Shown: one piece after another, positions 43,800 to 55,669 of the stretch
Numbering within the stretch: the stretch's first letter is position 1
Layout: every line of letters starts with the position of its first letter
From: Coremacera marginata
Lineage: Eukaryota > Arthropoda > Insecta > Diptera > Sciomyzidae
Direction: 5' to 3'
DNA: 64,000 bases
Assembly (NCBI GenBank): GCA_914767935.1
Contig: OU612045.1
Location: 136,382,680 to 136,446,679, forward strand
Notes under the pieces: model-generated
Databases searched by the model: none
The model's input: the letters and a program-made list of their open reading frames with translations, nothing else
Told to the model about the DNA's origin: nothing
Translations under genes and position numbers: made by a program

Positions 43800-45240
43800 T
43801 CTGCTGTCCTTTATGTTGCGATAGATTTAACCTGAATGTAGAATGCGGCACATGGCTGCGACGCAGACTCCATCTCTGCCTGCGCCGGCCTCGTTCTGTT
43901 TGGTTTGGTTGACTGTAACGTTATATTTCATGATGGCAGCGAATGTCAGTGCATTCAGGTGAATTATAACAATTCTTGGGTCGTCCTTGTGCGTCGCCTT
44001 GCATTGAAGCTGCTCACGGCAGCTGATGGCAGGTTTGAGGCAGGGGCGGTGCACATAGTTTTTATACATTTTTGATCTATGGACTTTCGAATAAACATTT
44101 TTTTTCAAATTTTATAGTTTCTTCTCTTACTTCTTTCGATTCGTCGTTTAGCATTTTCTGTTTGGCCTTTTTTTCTGTTGCTGCTGTTGGTATTTATGGA
44201 TTTTCATTGGCGTTCTGATGCAGTGTCGGTATCAACGACATTGCCAGTAGCAGGCAACAACATCAACAGTGGTGGCAGAGGATGTTGGTACCGCGCGGCT
44301 GCGTTGTCAAAAGCCGTATGATTTATTGAACTGACAGCAGCGAATTTTGTCGAGTCAAGACGAGCTTCGTACGCTTCGCTTTTCTTTTCCCACTTGCTTT
44401 CGGTACGTATTCTTCTCTTCATGTTCCAACATTTTCATCTCTGGTGTTGTGCTCGTACTTTGTTGCAATGGCACGGAATGAAATGAAGTTTTGATTTAGT
44501 TCAAAAATTTTATCAACGAAACATTTTTTGTTTCCTCTTCAGCTGCTTTTCATGCCATCGTTTTTATGTATGTATGCTTTAGGATTGTTCTGTATTTTTC
44601 CTTCAATAAATCACGGCACGGGTTGCCTCTAGGGCGTAATAGGAATTTTTTTGATTTATTTGCTTCTCAGCAAAGTCCAAATACAAAAATTTTCATAAAC
44701 GATCAAATAATGTTTAATAAAGTACCACATCGCTGGAGTTGCTTGAGTTTGTCTCTGATATTGACAGTATAAAAATTGATGAACAGATCCTGTTAGCTTG
44801 AATGATTTTAAAGCATTTAATTATATATCTAGTAATTATTTGTTGTATAAAATAAAAGGTACTATATATTTGACAAATTGTATTCCATAAAATCAGTGTT
44901 TTTCAATGAAATTCTTAAGAATTTTATGATGTGAACTTAAGAAACACATTAAATGATACTCATACGCCCCGAAGTTAATTTAAGAAGCTGTGTGCTTAAA
45001 ATAAGTTGACCGAGTTTCTCTATGTTCATTTGTGTTGTGCACGTTATAAAACTTTTATACACAAATGATAGTGGATTAGATCTATAAGCTCTATGCGGTC
45101 TCCAAACGGCTAATGTCCATGTTTTTAATCAACTTAATATGGCATTATTTACTGTTTTGAATTTGGCACAGTCTCCAGACAAGGGACGGTCAATCAGAAA
45201 TCATAATTTCCGGTTCGTAAAATAAGCATAGTCCATATAT
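43800..45240. other. Mostly unique DNA, no gene recognised
   Basis: 43830-44450 is relatively GC-rich and shows no repeat relationship in the window; it is a candidate regulatory patch for the upstream gene by position only. 44800-45240 is AT-rich. A GCAGCGTAGCAAGGGGGGCG word at 45247 looks like a lone transposon terminus. Confidence 0.35.
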
Positions 45241-46017
45241 CCACGCAGCAGCGTAGCAAGGGGGGCGGGGGAGGTCCAGTCCGGGTGCACAGCCAATAGA
45301 AGTGAAAAATTAGGAAACAAGTTTTTTAAGACAAATCTGAATTTAACATACAATTTTTTGTATAAATATAAATTTTCTTTAAATATGAGCGCATAGTTTA
45401 ACATCAAAGCATGAATGTTTGTTCAGTACCTACGCTTGAACTTATTATATTGAATGCACTTTTACATTTCAGATGCCAAAAGGTGCAAAAATACCAGAAA
45501 GCATTCCTTACAATGCGTTTGTATCAATTAAAACAAATATAAAATATATATGGGCGTGAAGTATGACTCGTATGAAAAAATAATAAAAAAAAATTAATGA
45601 AGATGTCAAATTTTTAAAAAGAATTTTTACATTTGCGTAGCAATTAAGTAGCACTATATGAAGTAAAAGAATTGCAACAATTTATCCTAAGGATTTAAAG
45701 ATGTAAGTATAACTATGGTCTGGCGTGACGTTACAAAAAACAGTAGTAGTTTTAGGCATCGCTTACAATATTTGCAAAACTCTGCGCATTGGGCAAGAAT
45801 TTTTGTATAAGTCCTTTTTTAGAAGGTTTTGGAATAATTTAAGATTATTTCCCAAAGTAATCAAATATAAAAATCTTTTCCGGTTTTTTAATTATTAGGC
45901 ATAGTCATCTTACGTGACGTTACTGGCGTTACTTTACTTAAATTTCCATTGTAATTCAATTGAGTAGTTAGTTAATTTATTCTGTGTCTCTTTGGATTAA
46001 CCATTTTCCATTATTTT

Positions 46018-46140
46018 TAGCCAATGCCTTCCATTTTTACTAAAACAAAAATGTCAACGAAACATTTACTAAACATATACTAAAAAGAAATATTACATTT
46101 GTGAAACAGTGCAGACGATTTGATCATCATGGTAAATTAG
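46018..46140 (+). repeat. Exon-like dispersed block, copy 2
   Basis: Second copy of the block at 14394-14511. It follows ATTTTTAG, begins CCAATGCCTTCCATTTTTA and ends CAGACGATTTGATCATCATG before GTAAATTA. It shares the splice-like borders with copy 1, and the flanking sequence past the borders is more diverged than the block itself as far as I can judge by eye. Confidence 0.5.
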
Positions 46141-46431
46141 TTTATGTTCAAATTGATCAAATCAATTAAATTCAAATATTTCTCTAATGGAATATCATTA
46201 AATATTCAGTTTTTAATAATTTTTAATTTTCGTGTCACGGTGGACAACCATCACAAAGATTAATTACAAATTTTCATATATTTAATATAGAGTAATAACT
46301 GGATTGATGTGACAATTTCATCATATAATGAATGCTTTTATGTTACAAAATAGGAATTAAAAGTATGAAATGGTTTTTTGGAAGTGGTCCGTAAAGTATG
46401 CAATATAAATCGTAAATCAGAACTTTACGTT

Positions 46432-47308
46432 CAGGGTGTTTTTTTAGAGGTATGGAAATTCCTAGAGGTATAACTGTCAGACCAGTTGCCAAAGTAAGCA
46501 CATGTTGCTGACATTTATATTCAGTATACTTTGACAGTTTATCATGCTAAGACGTAAAGTTTACAAATCGTGGAAATTTATTTCCAAATTTCGCGTTTTG
46601 TGCGGGAAACTTACAGAGCACTTCGCACACATTATGGTGCATAGATCGTCCACCTGAGCAGGCTATTATAGCAGGTTATAACAATATTGATCCAATACGA
46701 GCTCATACTGTGCGTACCGAAGAAGCCACCTCAGCTGTAGAGGTGTGTGTGTGAGATGAGTGAAAACTGAAGATGGAGTCAATGTTATTGTCAATGGTGA
46801 GTGCTACAGGCAAATTATTCGCGACTTTTTGATTCTGTGAATATCGATCGTCTAAGTGGTAAATGGTTCCAGCAGGATGGTGCAACAAGCAATACAGCGC
46901 ATGAAAACATCACTTTACTGGGACGAACCTTTGATAATCGAATTAGATCAAGGAATTGGCTTGTCAGTTGGAAACCTAGGTCATGTGATTTGACTCCGTT
47001 GGACTACTTTTGTGGAGGTACTTGAAGACACTAGCTTATGCTGATAAACCAGCTACGACTGGAAACCAATACTTGGCGCGTTATCGACGAGATACTCGTA
47101 AGGCCGACTATGCTGGAAAAAGTGGTGCAAAATTGGATCGACAAGATGGCCTTCATAAAACACCGTCGCGGTGGCCATATGCACGAAATTTCATTTAAAC
47201 ACTAAAGGTCATAAAATTTGCGAACTTAGATAGCCAAAATATTGGCCATTTCATTAATTTTTCTGTGTCTTATATCAAAAAAATGTCCCATGCCTCTAAA
47301 ATAAAATA
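46432..47308 (+). mobile_element. Tc1/mariner-like element, decayed
   Basis: The left end CAGGGTGTTTTTTTAGAGGT is matched by a right end near 47290-47308 whose complement reads CTATTTTATTTTAGAGGCAT, a degraded inverted repeat lacking the outermost bases. The interior encodes the transposase remnant below. The same CAGGGTG start and protein group are found at 7065-7935, in the opposite orientation. Confidence 0.7.
46580..47205 (+). pseudogene. Tc1/mariner-like transposase remnant
   Basis: Frameshifted frames read in order: a helix-turn-helix piece (RETYRALRTHYG near 46610), DGVNVIVNGECYRQIIRDFL (about 46773-46833), WFQQDGATSNTAHENITLL (46864-46920) with the second catalytic Asp kept, and WKPRSCDLTPLDYF (46971-47012). 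Then follow YADKPAT and a C-terminal KHRRGGHMHEISFKH ending at the stop 47203-47205. The first catalytic region is missing and there are several frame breaks, so it is inactive. Related to the remnant at 7151-7837. Confidence 0.82.
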
Positions 47309-47689
47309 GTTATAAATTCACTGAACTGTAGGTTTAATGTGTTTAAATTTCTTTTTAACGAAGAAATTTATACTTTTGAGCGTGAAATTGATGTCAACCT
47401 GTTTTTTTTTTGTCTTTTTATCATGTGCATTTCCAACAAAAAATTTTTAAGAACAGTGTCAAGTGTGTGAATTTTGTGTTACAGCTGGTTCTTAATATAT
47501 TGTATCAAAATGCTAAACAAAAATGACAAGCGCATACAAACAAAGAAATTCCAAAGAAATATAATCATTAAAATTAAAACAAATTTGCGGATCAATTTGT
47601 CAATAAATCTAAAAACAATGCAGCGGTGCCTTCTCACTTAAATACATAAAAATCCAATACCGTTTTAGCTGTAGGATGTTAATGGTGTT

Positions 47690-48013
47690 GTGTAGACCGC
47701 GGCATGATGGTTAAGGTGAGTTGCTGATATGCGAAAGAACCCAGGTTGAATCCATCTGACACATAAGGTTTTTTCAATTGAATTGATTTTTTTCTGTTCG
47801 GCCGTCACCTCTCTGCAGAAAATGGCAAGCCTCAGAGAGTTAAGACTGCATGTAAAGCTTCTTGAGAACACAAGCCGTTCGGTGCCGGCATAAGACTTGT
47901 TGGTCCAGTTCTCGGCAATTTGTGTTCAAACATTTCACAACACGCATAGCACAATTGATCATAACAAGCTCGGTCAAAGACCTTTCTGCGGCTAAAATGG
48001 ACATTTCGTTTTT
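47690..48013 (+). mobile_element. tRNA-derived SINE, copy 4 (degenerate head)
   Basis: The body is well kept (TTCTGTTCGGCCGTCACCTC, GGTCCAGTTCTCGG, end GGACATTTCGTTTTT). The head is damaged: the A-box region reads CGGCATGATGGTTAAGG and the B box has lost one base (GGTTGAATCC). This copy is the most diverged and presumably cannot be transcribed from its own promoter. Confidence 0.83.
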
Positions 48014-48172
48014 GAAGCGAAGCTTTTTACGCCCCGTTCTGTGATTTGCTTGGAGTGAAATCTGAAAAATTTTCGACAGATTTTTTCTTAGAATTTTATA
48101 TGGTTTCTTTTTTTTGTGTTTTTTACAACAAGACAATTTGATATAACACATATAAAAAAAACATTTCTTCAC

Positions 48173-48245
48173 CTGCCGTTGGGGACTCGAACCCGTTAAC
48201 CTTTGGTTGTGAGATCTATACTCCATCCACTGAGCCAAACACCTT
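48173..48245 (-). repeat. tRNA-like sequence with excellent A and B boxes
   Basis: Minus strand: A box TGGCTCAGTGGATGGAG (complement of 48221-48237) and B box GGGTTCGAGTCCCC (complement of 48181-48194), both near-perfect pol III promoter matches. The acceptor stem (about 48173-48245 ends) does not pair and two T-stem pairs fail, so it is not a functional tRNA. It is followed on its own strand by a T run near 48155. Likely a SINE head of another family. Confidence 0.6.
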
Positions 48246-48933
48246 CTTCATGCGGAAGAATTGATTCAGTATTAATTGCATTCAGTATTAAATCCAACTG
48301 AAGCTATGTTGCAGTATATCCAATAATCTATTAATGTATTTGTGTGGATTGAGTAGCTGCTTAGCCACTTGCTACAAGAGTTTATTAATAAAATTTTATG
48401 GCTTAGGTAGCTGCTAAACCACTTGCTACAAGAATTATCAGTGCTGCCACTTTTCCACAATTGTGGTAAATCTAGCACTTTTTTGGTTTCTACTACTTTT
48501 ATCAACCACTATTTGCACTTTTCCAAAATCTATCACTTTTTGGTATATGTAAATAATAATTATTGCATTATAATTAAAATTTTGAAATTTTATTGCATTT
48601 ATTTTATTTATTATTACATTTAATTTTTTTAGAACTATTTTAAAAACATTATATGAGAATTATTTGCAATAAAACTAATTCAGCGTGAAAAAACTTACTT
48701 TATGGTATACTTCTTATAATTTGTTTTGCTGTAGGAATTCAGCCGAATTTTTCCTAAAGAAGAAAAATATATTCCAAAGTTTTTTAAAATTCACCACTAT
48801 TTAATACGTACCACTATTTAAAATTTGCAAGTAACAACACTGGTCATCATCCTCAGTTTGTTAGTGCCATCTGTTAACAACTGTTAACATAGCTGCAGTT
48901 ATATATTTAATATTAAATCAACATTATAATCTG

Positions 48934-49010
48934 ACAGAGCTGTTTGGATCGGTGGGAAGAGTGTAGGTTTATTAATCAGTGGGTCATGGGATCGATCCTC
49001 ACGGTGGGCA
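48934..49010 (+). repeat. tRNA-like A/B-box sequence
   Basis: A-box side TTTGGATCGGTGGGAAGAG (48943-48961), B box GGGATCGATCCTC (48988-49000), followed at 49018-49030 by a T run that could stop pol III. No proper cloverleaf is formed. Confidence 0.5.
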
Positions 49011-49039
49011 AAGTGATATTTTTTTTTTTTGATTTGAAT

Positions 49040-50710
49040 GCGTTTATGCTGTTGTTGGTACATGCTTTTGTTTTGTTTTTGCATAGTGCGAAGGGAAAAT
49101 TAACAATTTCCCAGAAGTGAGTTGAAATAACAATGACAGTAACATGTAATAAAATAAATAATATAATAATGAAATGCAATAAAATTTACTGCTGTCAATA
49201 ACGTGTGTTTTTTTACTATATTTAATGTTTTAAATTTTTTAATTTAAGTTATTAAAAAAAAAACCATTAAATTATCATATCTATGAAACTGTGAAAAAGC
49301 TTCGCTTCTCTCGTGTGTCCAACGACGCACCTGCGTTTTTTTTTAATACATGTTACTATATCTCTAGTTATTGTTGAACAATTTAGAAAAATTAAGCACT
49401 AGACTAAATCAAATTTTGAGAATTTTCTTGAGAATAAGAATTTTTTGCATTTCATATACATTTGAATTCGTGTTTTGAAATATTTGGTAATGGGCTCTGG
49501 GGGGTGTGGACCCGCAGATCTCTCCATATGAACGCCACTGGGTGGAATGTATTTGACTATTATTATTAAACCGGAAAATAAGATTTTATTTTGATTTTTT
49601 TATAATTATTTAATGGAAAATAAAATTTAACTCTTTCTCAACTTTTCATCCTGTCACCCTGTGTTGCAATGGCTCTACCTGGTTTCAGTGGTTTTAGTTT
49701 AATTTTGTTGAATTTATGAAAAGTTCCTCCTTTTTGAAATAAAGGATAACATTTTCATTGGATGATTATATGCGGATGGTGGTCGCAAATTTTGTTCTGA
49801 TTTCACTTATTTTTCTACCATCAGATTAGTTTGAAATAGAACGGCGTTTATAGTAAATTTAAGCTCGATGTCTCATTTCAATACAGAATACCAAGGAAGA
49901 ATGGAATTTTTTGATATATTCAATTATTAAAAATTTTTTTATTTTATAATACTCCTTTTTTGTTTTAAAATATTGTTTTATTTGTGCTTTCAAATAAAAA
50001 ATTAATTTTGATATAAAAAAAAATTCTTTGGCGCAAAGTAAATTTTCTTTGAACTTAGAATGTTTTTTTCTGAGTGAACATACTAAGTTTCACTAAAAAA
50101 CATGTGCTAAAAAATCCAACAAAATAACGGTATTTGCGTTGACTGTCTCAGTTCTTGATATATTAAGCTGAAATTTCGTCGGTCTTCATTCCCTTACCAC
50201 CACCTTTCATAATTTCTACAGCGGGCATGAGTTAGAAACGCTTTTGGAATATAACCCATTTAATTTATAGCTCCATATCAAAAAAAATTGGACATAACTT
50301 TTAAAAAACAATGCATAAACGATTTTGTATTGCAAATATCGACAGAGTTTTATGATTTGAAAAAAATTGTCACAGAAATAACGAAAGTTATATACCGACA
50401 CTAATCCGTCTTTCCTCCAACTAACTGTTACCGGTATTCCGAATCAATACAATGCTATCGCATTTACAGAGGATATCCCCGGAAAGTTTATTAAGTCTAC
50501 AAAAAAATTATGCAATTATTTTTACTTTCGTGGTCAGATAGTTATTAAAAGGCTTTATTATTTCCATTTGATGGTTAAGTAGTATCTAGGTTCGGTCTTC
50601 ACAGCACAAACGACATAGTCTACTTTTTATTTTTTTACTATTTATATTTTTTATTCACAGTTATTTAAAAGAAAAAATTGTCAAAAAACCTGTCAGGAAT
50701 CAATTGCCTT
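49040..50710. other. AT-rich intergenic DNA
   Basis: Contains the second copy of the 130-bp AT-rich repeat (49908-50037, partner at 32338-32465) and a possible transposon terminus (complement CCCAGTGGCGTTCATATG near 49540). No gene is seen. Confidence 0.4.
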
Positions 50711-50788
50711 TTCCCGCTCCGTGCTCGCATTGAACCGCGCGCCATACAGCTACAAGTTCAATATGCTCCCATCGCACCACTGTCTCTT
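50711..50788 (-). repeat. tRNA-like A/B-box sequence
   Basis: Minus strand: A-box-like TGGTGCGATGGGAGCAT (complement of about 50763-50779) and B-box-like CGGTTCAATGCGAG (complement of 50724-50737). T-stem pairing is poor. GC content is high relative to the flanks, as for the other heads. Confidence 0.45.
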
Positions 50789-51944
50789 GTTTAAAAGCGA
50801 ACAAAATTTCAGTACAAAATTTTGTTCTTGATTAACGAAAACCTCTTTGCTCTACGTGTATTTAACTAACATAGTTGTGGCTAGTTATTTTTTATTTAAC
50901 TATTTTGTGTTTTTTTTTATTATTTTTAATTATTGAAAAAGTGATAAAGTAGAATATGTTGAAAATGAGAGTTATGTTAAGAATGGCGAAGTATTTACGT
51001 ACATACTTTCATTGACATTATTGTTATTATTAACAAAATATCTTATCAAGAATATCTAACCCATTGCGCGTGTGCTGAATTTTAAAGCAATTTGTAATTC
51101 AGATGTTAGAAAATATTAAGAGTGAGAAAAGAGTCTACTAAGTTTACTTATGCATAATTTTTATCTGAAGTTTTCTGAAATTACAAATCAGTTATCCATT
51201 ATATAAGCTATATTTTCATACCGACTATATGGAAAAAATTATAGGAAGATGCTTAAAACTGGAAATAAAACATTTTTTAGCATAAAATTTGTATGTAGTA
51301 AAGTATCATTTGGAAAATTTAAGGTTTTAAGTTGTTCGATTGTATACACAGTGCCTTAGGCAAATATTCCAAACATTTGAAAAACACAGCATTTCGTGTC
51401 GCTCGTGATTTATATAAAGACCTATAAATAAATTCAAATAAAATTAATATTTATTGAAATGCAGTCCATAGACTCCAAAGGCTTCGCAAAAACATTACTC
51501 CATTTAAATTTTTCTATTATTCCATATACTAAAATAAAAGTCTTGCAGTATCTTCTAAATAACTTATTTACAATAAAATTTATTACTCCATTTTCAAACC
51601 TTCTTTTCAAACTGAAAACATAATATGAGTAGCTGCATGGCAGTTATTTACTACACCATGAAATATTTTTGAAAAAGAGTAAAGTCGATAATAAAAAACC
51701 AAAAATTCAAAATGAAAAAAAATTCTTGATATACATTGTCTATGTAATTTTATACCTGAAAGTGACGAAAATTATAATGCGCCTAAAATTAATTTATTGA
51801 TTAATTAAAAATTATTTATTAAATTAAATTAGAAAGTAAATAAATAAAAATAAATAAATATAATAAATTTATTTAATAAATAAATTATTTAGATTTATTT
51901 AGTGATATCTTAGCTTAGCGAATTACAGCGATAATTACTCAAGA
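50789..51944. other. AT-rich DNA, nothing recognised
   Basis: No open frame, box pair or terminal repeat seen. 51780-51900 is a run of TTTAATTA/AATAAATA low complexity. Confidence 0.45.
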
Positions 51945-52130
51945 CTTCTGATGAGTTGGTGTAGCAGCCAACAAAACAACTGTCTAGTCTGCTGTGTGAT
52001 TACTATACAGGGTGTTGTAGTTATTGTTGGTTGTTTTCTTCAAAAAGCAACATAGACCCAGAGTTCGAAAAATATAATTCTTAATAATTGAAAAATTATT
52101 AGATATAAAACGCATAACATAAAAGTTATG
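51945..52130 (+). mobile_element. Second dispersed SINE-like repeat, copy 2
   Basis: Partner of 21764-21970, same strand: CTGATGAGTTGGTGTAGCAG, AACTGTCTAGTCTGCTGTGT, and the end CATAACATAAAAGTTATG. The A-box-like TGGTGTAGCAG and the weaker GTGATTACTAT in place of the B box show more decay than copy 1. Confidence 0.6.
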
Positions 52131-52611
52131 AAAAAAATTTGTTTTATGATTTTTGTTAAAAAGCTTTACGTATATCGTTTTCTTTTGTTGTTTTTGCAAA
52201 TGAATGAAATTTTTTATTAATGCTACTTTACTCTACGTTTGAAATGGCGTATAGAGCAAAGTGGATTTTTTTCCGCTAGAAAATATCCTTGAGTACGTGA
52301 GATCAAGGACTAGAAAATATGTTTTCGGGATTGTCATTTTTACATAAATTTATGATGAGACATTTAAAAAATCCCACCGTACATTTAAAAAAAAAAAAAA
52401 AAAATAAAACCTTAGCTTCGATTTACTCAAAATGTGCTTTTTGCACGTAGAGAACATGAATCCTCGGACGACGATATGGTAAATTTTAGGATGTGTTCCA
52501 AAACTTTAAAAAGTCGTGTAAGTTGAATAACTTGTAAATCTTTGCCCACAATACCGGCAAAAAATTTACGATTTCAGTATAACATACAATTATATTAAGC
52601 AAAACATAGTT

Positions 52612-55600
52612 TACTTACTTACTTAGTTAGTTGGCCATAGCAACCCGTGTTCGGGTTTCGGCCGACCACATCAGTGCCGCTGCTTTGCGCGCGTCTTCTC
52701 CAATCAGATACGCCAAGTTCGGTTAGGGCTTCTTCGGCCTGGTTTGTCCATCGGAGGCATGGTCTCCTTCGTCGTCGTTGACCAACGACACTCGCTTCGA
52801 GCACCTTTTTCACTGGAGCTTCGTCGTTCATAAGATGGACATGACCCAGCCAGCGTAGTCGCTGCACAGTCACACGCCGAACTACGTCAATGTCTGTGTC
52901 ATCGCCGACTCGAAAAGGACCGAATATTTTGCGAAGAACTTTTCCCTCGAACACAGCCAGAGCTGCTGCGTCAGTTTGCAAAACTACCCATGCCTCAGCG
53001 CCATAAAGAAGCACAGATAGAACGAGCGTCTTGTAGAGTGCTAATTTTGTCGATAGAGAGGGCTCTGAAACTTAGTTGCTTACTGAGCCCGTAGTTGCAC
53101 CTATTTGCAATTATTGTTCTACGCTTATCTCCAGGCGTTCGTTGTTGTTATTAATGGCGGTGCCAAGGTTTTAACAACTTCAATGTTATAGGTGCCTGAT
53201 AAAACGTGAGAGTCTAGACGCCACGGTCCCTTGTTCGTGGACAGCATATATTTTGTTTTACTCTCATTTATTGTCAAACCCACTTTGGCTGATTCCTTTT
53301 CCACAGCGGTGAAAGCAGCGCTAACACCTCTCTAGGTTCTGCCGGCAATATCAACATCATTAGCGTACGCAAGGAGCTTGACACCTTTGTAGAAAATGGT
53401 ACCATTACGATGCACACCGGCCTTTCGTACGATCCCCTCCATAATGATACTGAAGAGATCGTAAGATTGTGGATAGCCTTGTCTGAAACCTCTTTTGGTA
53501 TTGAAGGCTTCGGAGAGGTCATTTCCTACCTTGACGGAGCGGCATGTGTTGCTCAACGTCATCCAGCAAAGTCTAATCAACTCTGCAGGTATACCGAAAT
53601 ATGACATTGTTGCGTACAGGCAATCCCTTCTCGGGCTATCGAACGCAGCTTTAAAATCGACAAAGAGATGATATGTGTCAATTTGATTTTCGTGGGTTTT
53701 TTCCATGGTAGACTTTACAGGTCGAAAGCCATACTGATAAGGTTCAATCAGTGTTTTTGTAATAGGGTTTAATCTTTCACACAGTACGCTTGAGAGAACC
53801 TTATATGCGATGGAAATAAGATTGATACCTCGATAGTTGGCTTAGATTGTTGGGTCTCCTTTCTTATGCATAGGGCCAAGTAAGCTGAGACTCCAATCTT
53901 CGGCCATGCTTTCCGCTAGCCATATTTTGCTGATGACCTGATGCATGCGTCTTATCAATTCATCGCTGCCGCTTTTAAACAATTCAGCTGACAGGCCGTC
54001 AGCACCCGCTGCTTTATTGTTTTTGAGTCGCTGGATAGCAACTAGAACCTATTCATGGCTAGGTGATGGTACTTCCACTCCGTCATCGTTAATTGGTGGC
54101 GCTGAACTGCGCTCTCCATGGGCGGCATTGGTGGAATCGTCACCAGTAAGTAAATTGGAGAAGTGCTGTCTCCACAATCTGAGCGCACACTGCGTTTCTG
54201 TAACCAGATCTCCATTTTCATCTCTACAAGTGGATGCTCCGGGCTTGAAACCTTGGGTTAGACGCTTAACCTGTTGATAGAATTTTCGTGCATCCTTCTT
54301 GCCCTGGTATACCTCTAGTTCTTTCTCACACTTTTCCTGCTCTCTTCCTTCCTCTTTTTACGGTAGTTTAATTTATACGCTGACTGCAGCGTTTTTCTAT
54401 ATGCAGCGTTTTTTACTGCTGTCGCGATGCGACACTCCTGATCGTACCATTGGTTCCGAGGTTGCGGGCGCCGGAAACCAATTACTTCTTCAGTTGCAGC
54501 GCGGATGGAGTGCGATATATGCGCCCAATGTTCGCCAGCGTCGTCGGGTCCTGAGGTTGGTTGGTTGAGCTTAACCGAGAGTTGAGCGGAATAGGCCTCG
54601 GCAGTCCATTGTAATTGCAGCTTAGCGACATCTAGCTTTCGTTGCATTCCTGTGCGTATGTTTTTCGCATTGCATAATCGCATGCGAATCTTGGCTACAA
54701 CAAATGTACGCGTATCTACAGCGCTAGAGGCTTGGCGAAATGTACGTACATCTATAACACTAGAGGCTCATGCCTCTAGTTTTTCCGTATTTCTAGTATT
54801 TCTAGTATTTCCGTCGATTACAACATGATCAATTTGGATTCACGTTTTTCGATCCGCGGACAGCCAGGTGGCCTTGTGGATGTCGAGGTGCTTAAATCTG
54901 GTGCTACTAACTACCATGTTTCGAGCCGCGGCGAAGTTGATCAGCTCGTGTTCATGGAGGTGTCATGAAGACTAAACTGACCGACAGTGGGGCCAAAATC
55001 CTCAAGATTAGCGTAGAAAGCGTCCTTGACGGCTTCGCCCTTTTTCTCCGTCGGGGCGCAAATAAGGCTGATGAAGAAAAATTTTGCCTTGATGAGGATC
55101 GTGGCTAATCTTTCGTTCACAGGTGTGAACCGGGAAACAAGGTGGCGTAGTTTCTGGCTAACGACGAATTCACATCCGAATTCACGCTTCTCCGCATGGC
55201 AGCTGTAGTAAATATCGCAGTGTGCTTGCTTAGAGCAACCTTGCCCTTTCCATCGCATTTTCTGGATGGCGGTGATGTCTGGCTTTATTGTTTTGTGGGC
55301 TTCCGCCAGTTGAATAATGACACCTTCCCTATAAAGGGTCCGGACATTCCAGGGGCATATCCATAAATCATTGTCCGTTTTCCGTTTGCGGTGGTCGTCA
55401 ACGTAATTGGGGTTCTTATCCGAAGCTGGTTTAGTTTTAATTGAGTTGTAGTAATCTGCGCACATTCCATGTTTAAGGTCCACGGAGCGACCCGCCGCTC
55501 AAATTAGCCATCAAACTAACGGATGCCAGTTTGCCGTTACCCAGAGAACACCACGAGGAGGTTTGAGTCGAATTGGAACGATTTCGACATGGATAATGCT

Positions 55601-55660
55601 GGCCTCGCCAGGTTGAGGCAGTCACACACGTTGCCGTATGAAGGTTCACCCCCTGTTCCC
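52612..55660 (-). mobile_element. RTE-type LINE, copy 2, full span but heavily mutated
   Basis: It starts at the same 5' sequence as copy 1 (GGAACAGGGGGTGAACCTTC read from 55660 downward) and ends with a GTAA-unit tail at 52612-52626. Several internal deletions and frameshifts shorten it by about 130 bp relative to copy 1. No clear target duplication is seen. Same strand as copy 1. Confidence 0.87.
52619..55483 (-). pseudogene. RTE ORF remnant (endonuclease, RT, C-terminal domain) in several frames
   Basis: Pieces in order on the minus strand: 55483-54941 holds the N terminus with WICPWNVRTLYREG and MRWKGQGCSKQAHCDIYYSC; here the Trp codon that is a stop in copy 1 is intact, but a deletion removes the endonuclease GDFN block. 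54683-54315 holds the linker (KLDVAKLQLQWTAEAYSAQL). 53706-53332 holds the RT fingers and palm (LFVDFKAAFDSPRRDCLYAT, LSNTCRSVKVGNDLSEAF, FRQGYP). The catalytic box reads YANDVDI, with the first Asp of YADD changed to Asn. 53014-52619 holds the thumb and C-terminal domain (LRWLGHVHLMNDEAPVKKVL), with another deletion near 52900. Inactive. Confidence 0.87.
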
Positions 55661-55669
55661 TAAATTTTA

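Noticed and set aside
49480..49550. Possible transposon terminus CCCAGTGGCGTTCATATG (complement) paired with GCAGCGTAGCAAGG at 45247
   Set aside because: The two ends do not resemble each other beyond G-runs and the flanks show no duplication.
13565..50788. The tRNA-like sequences as functional tRNA genes
   Set aside because: None forms a full cloverleaf with a valid anticodon arm; the best one (13565-13645) lacks D and anticodon stems.
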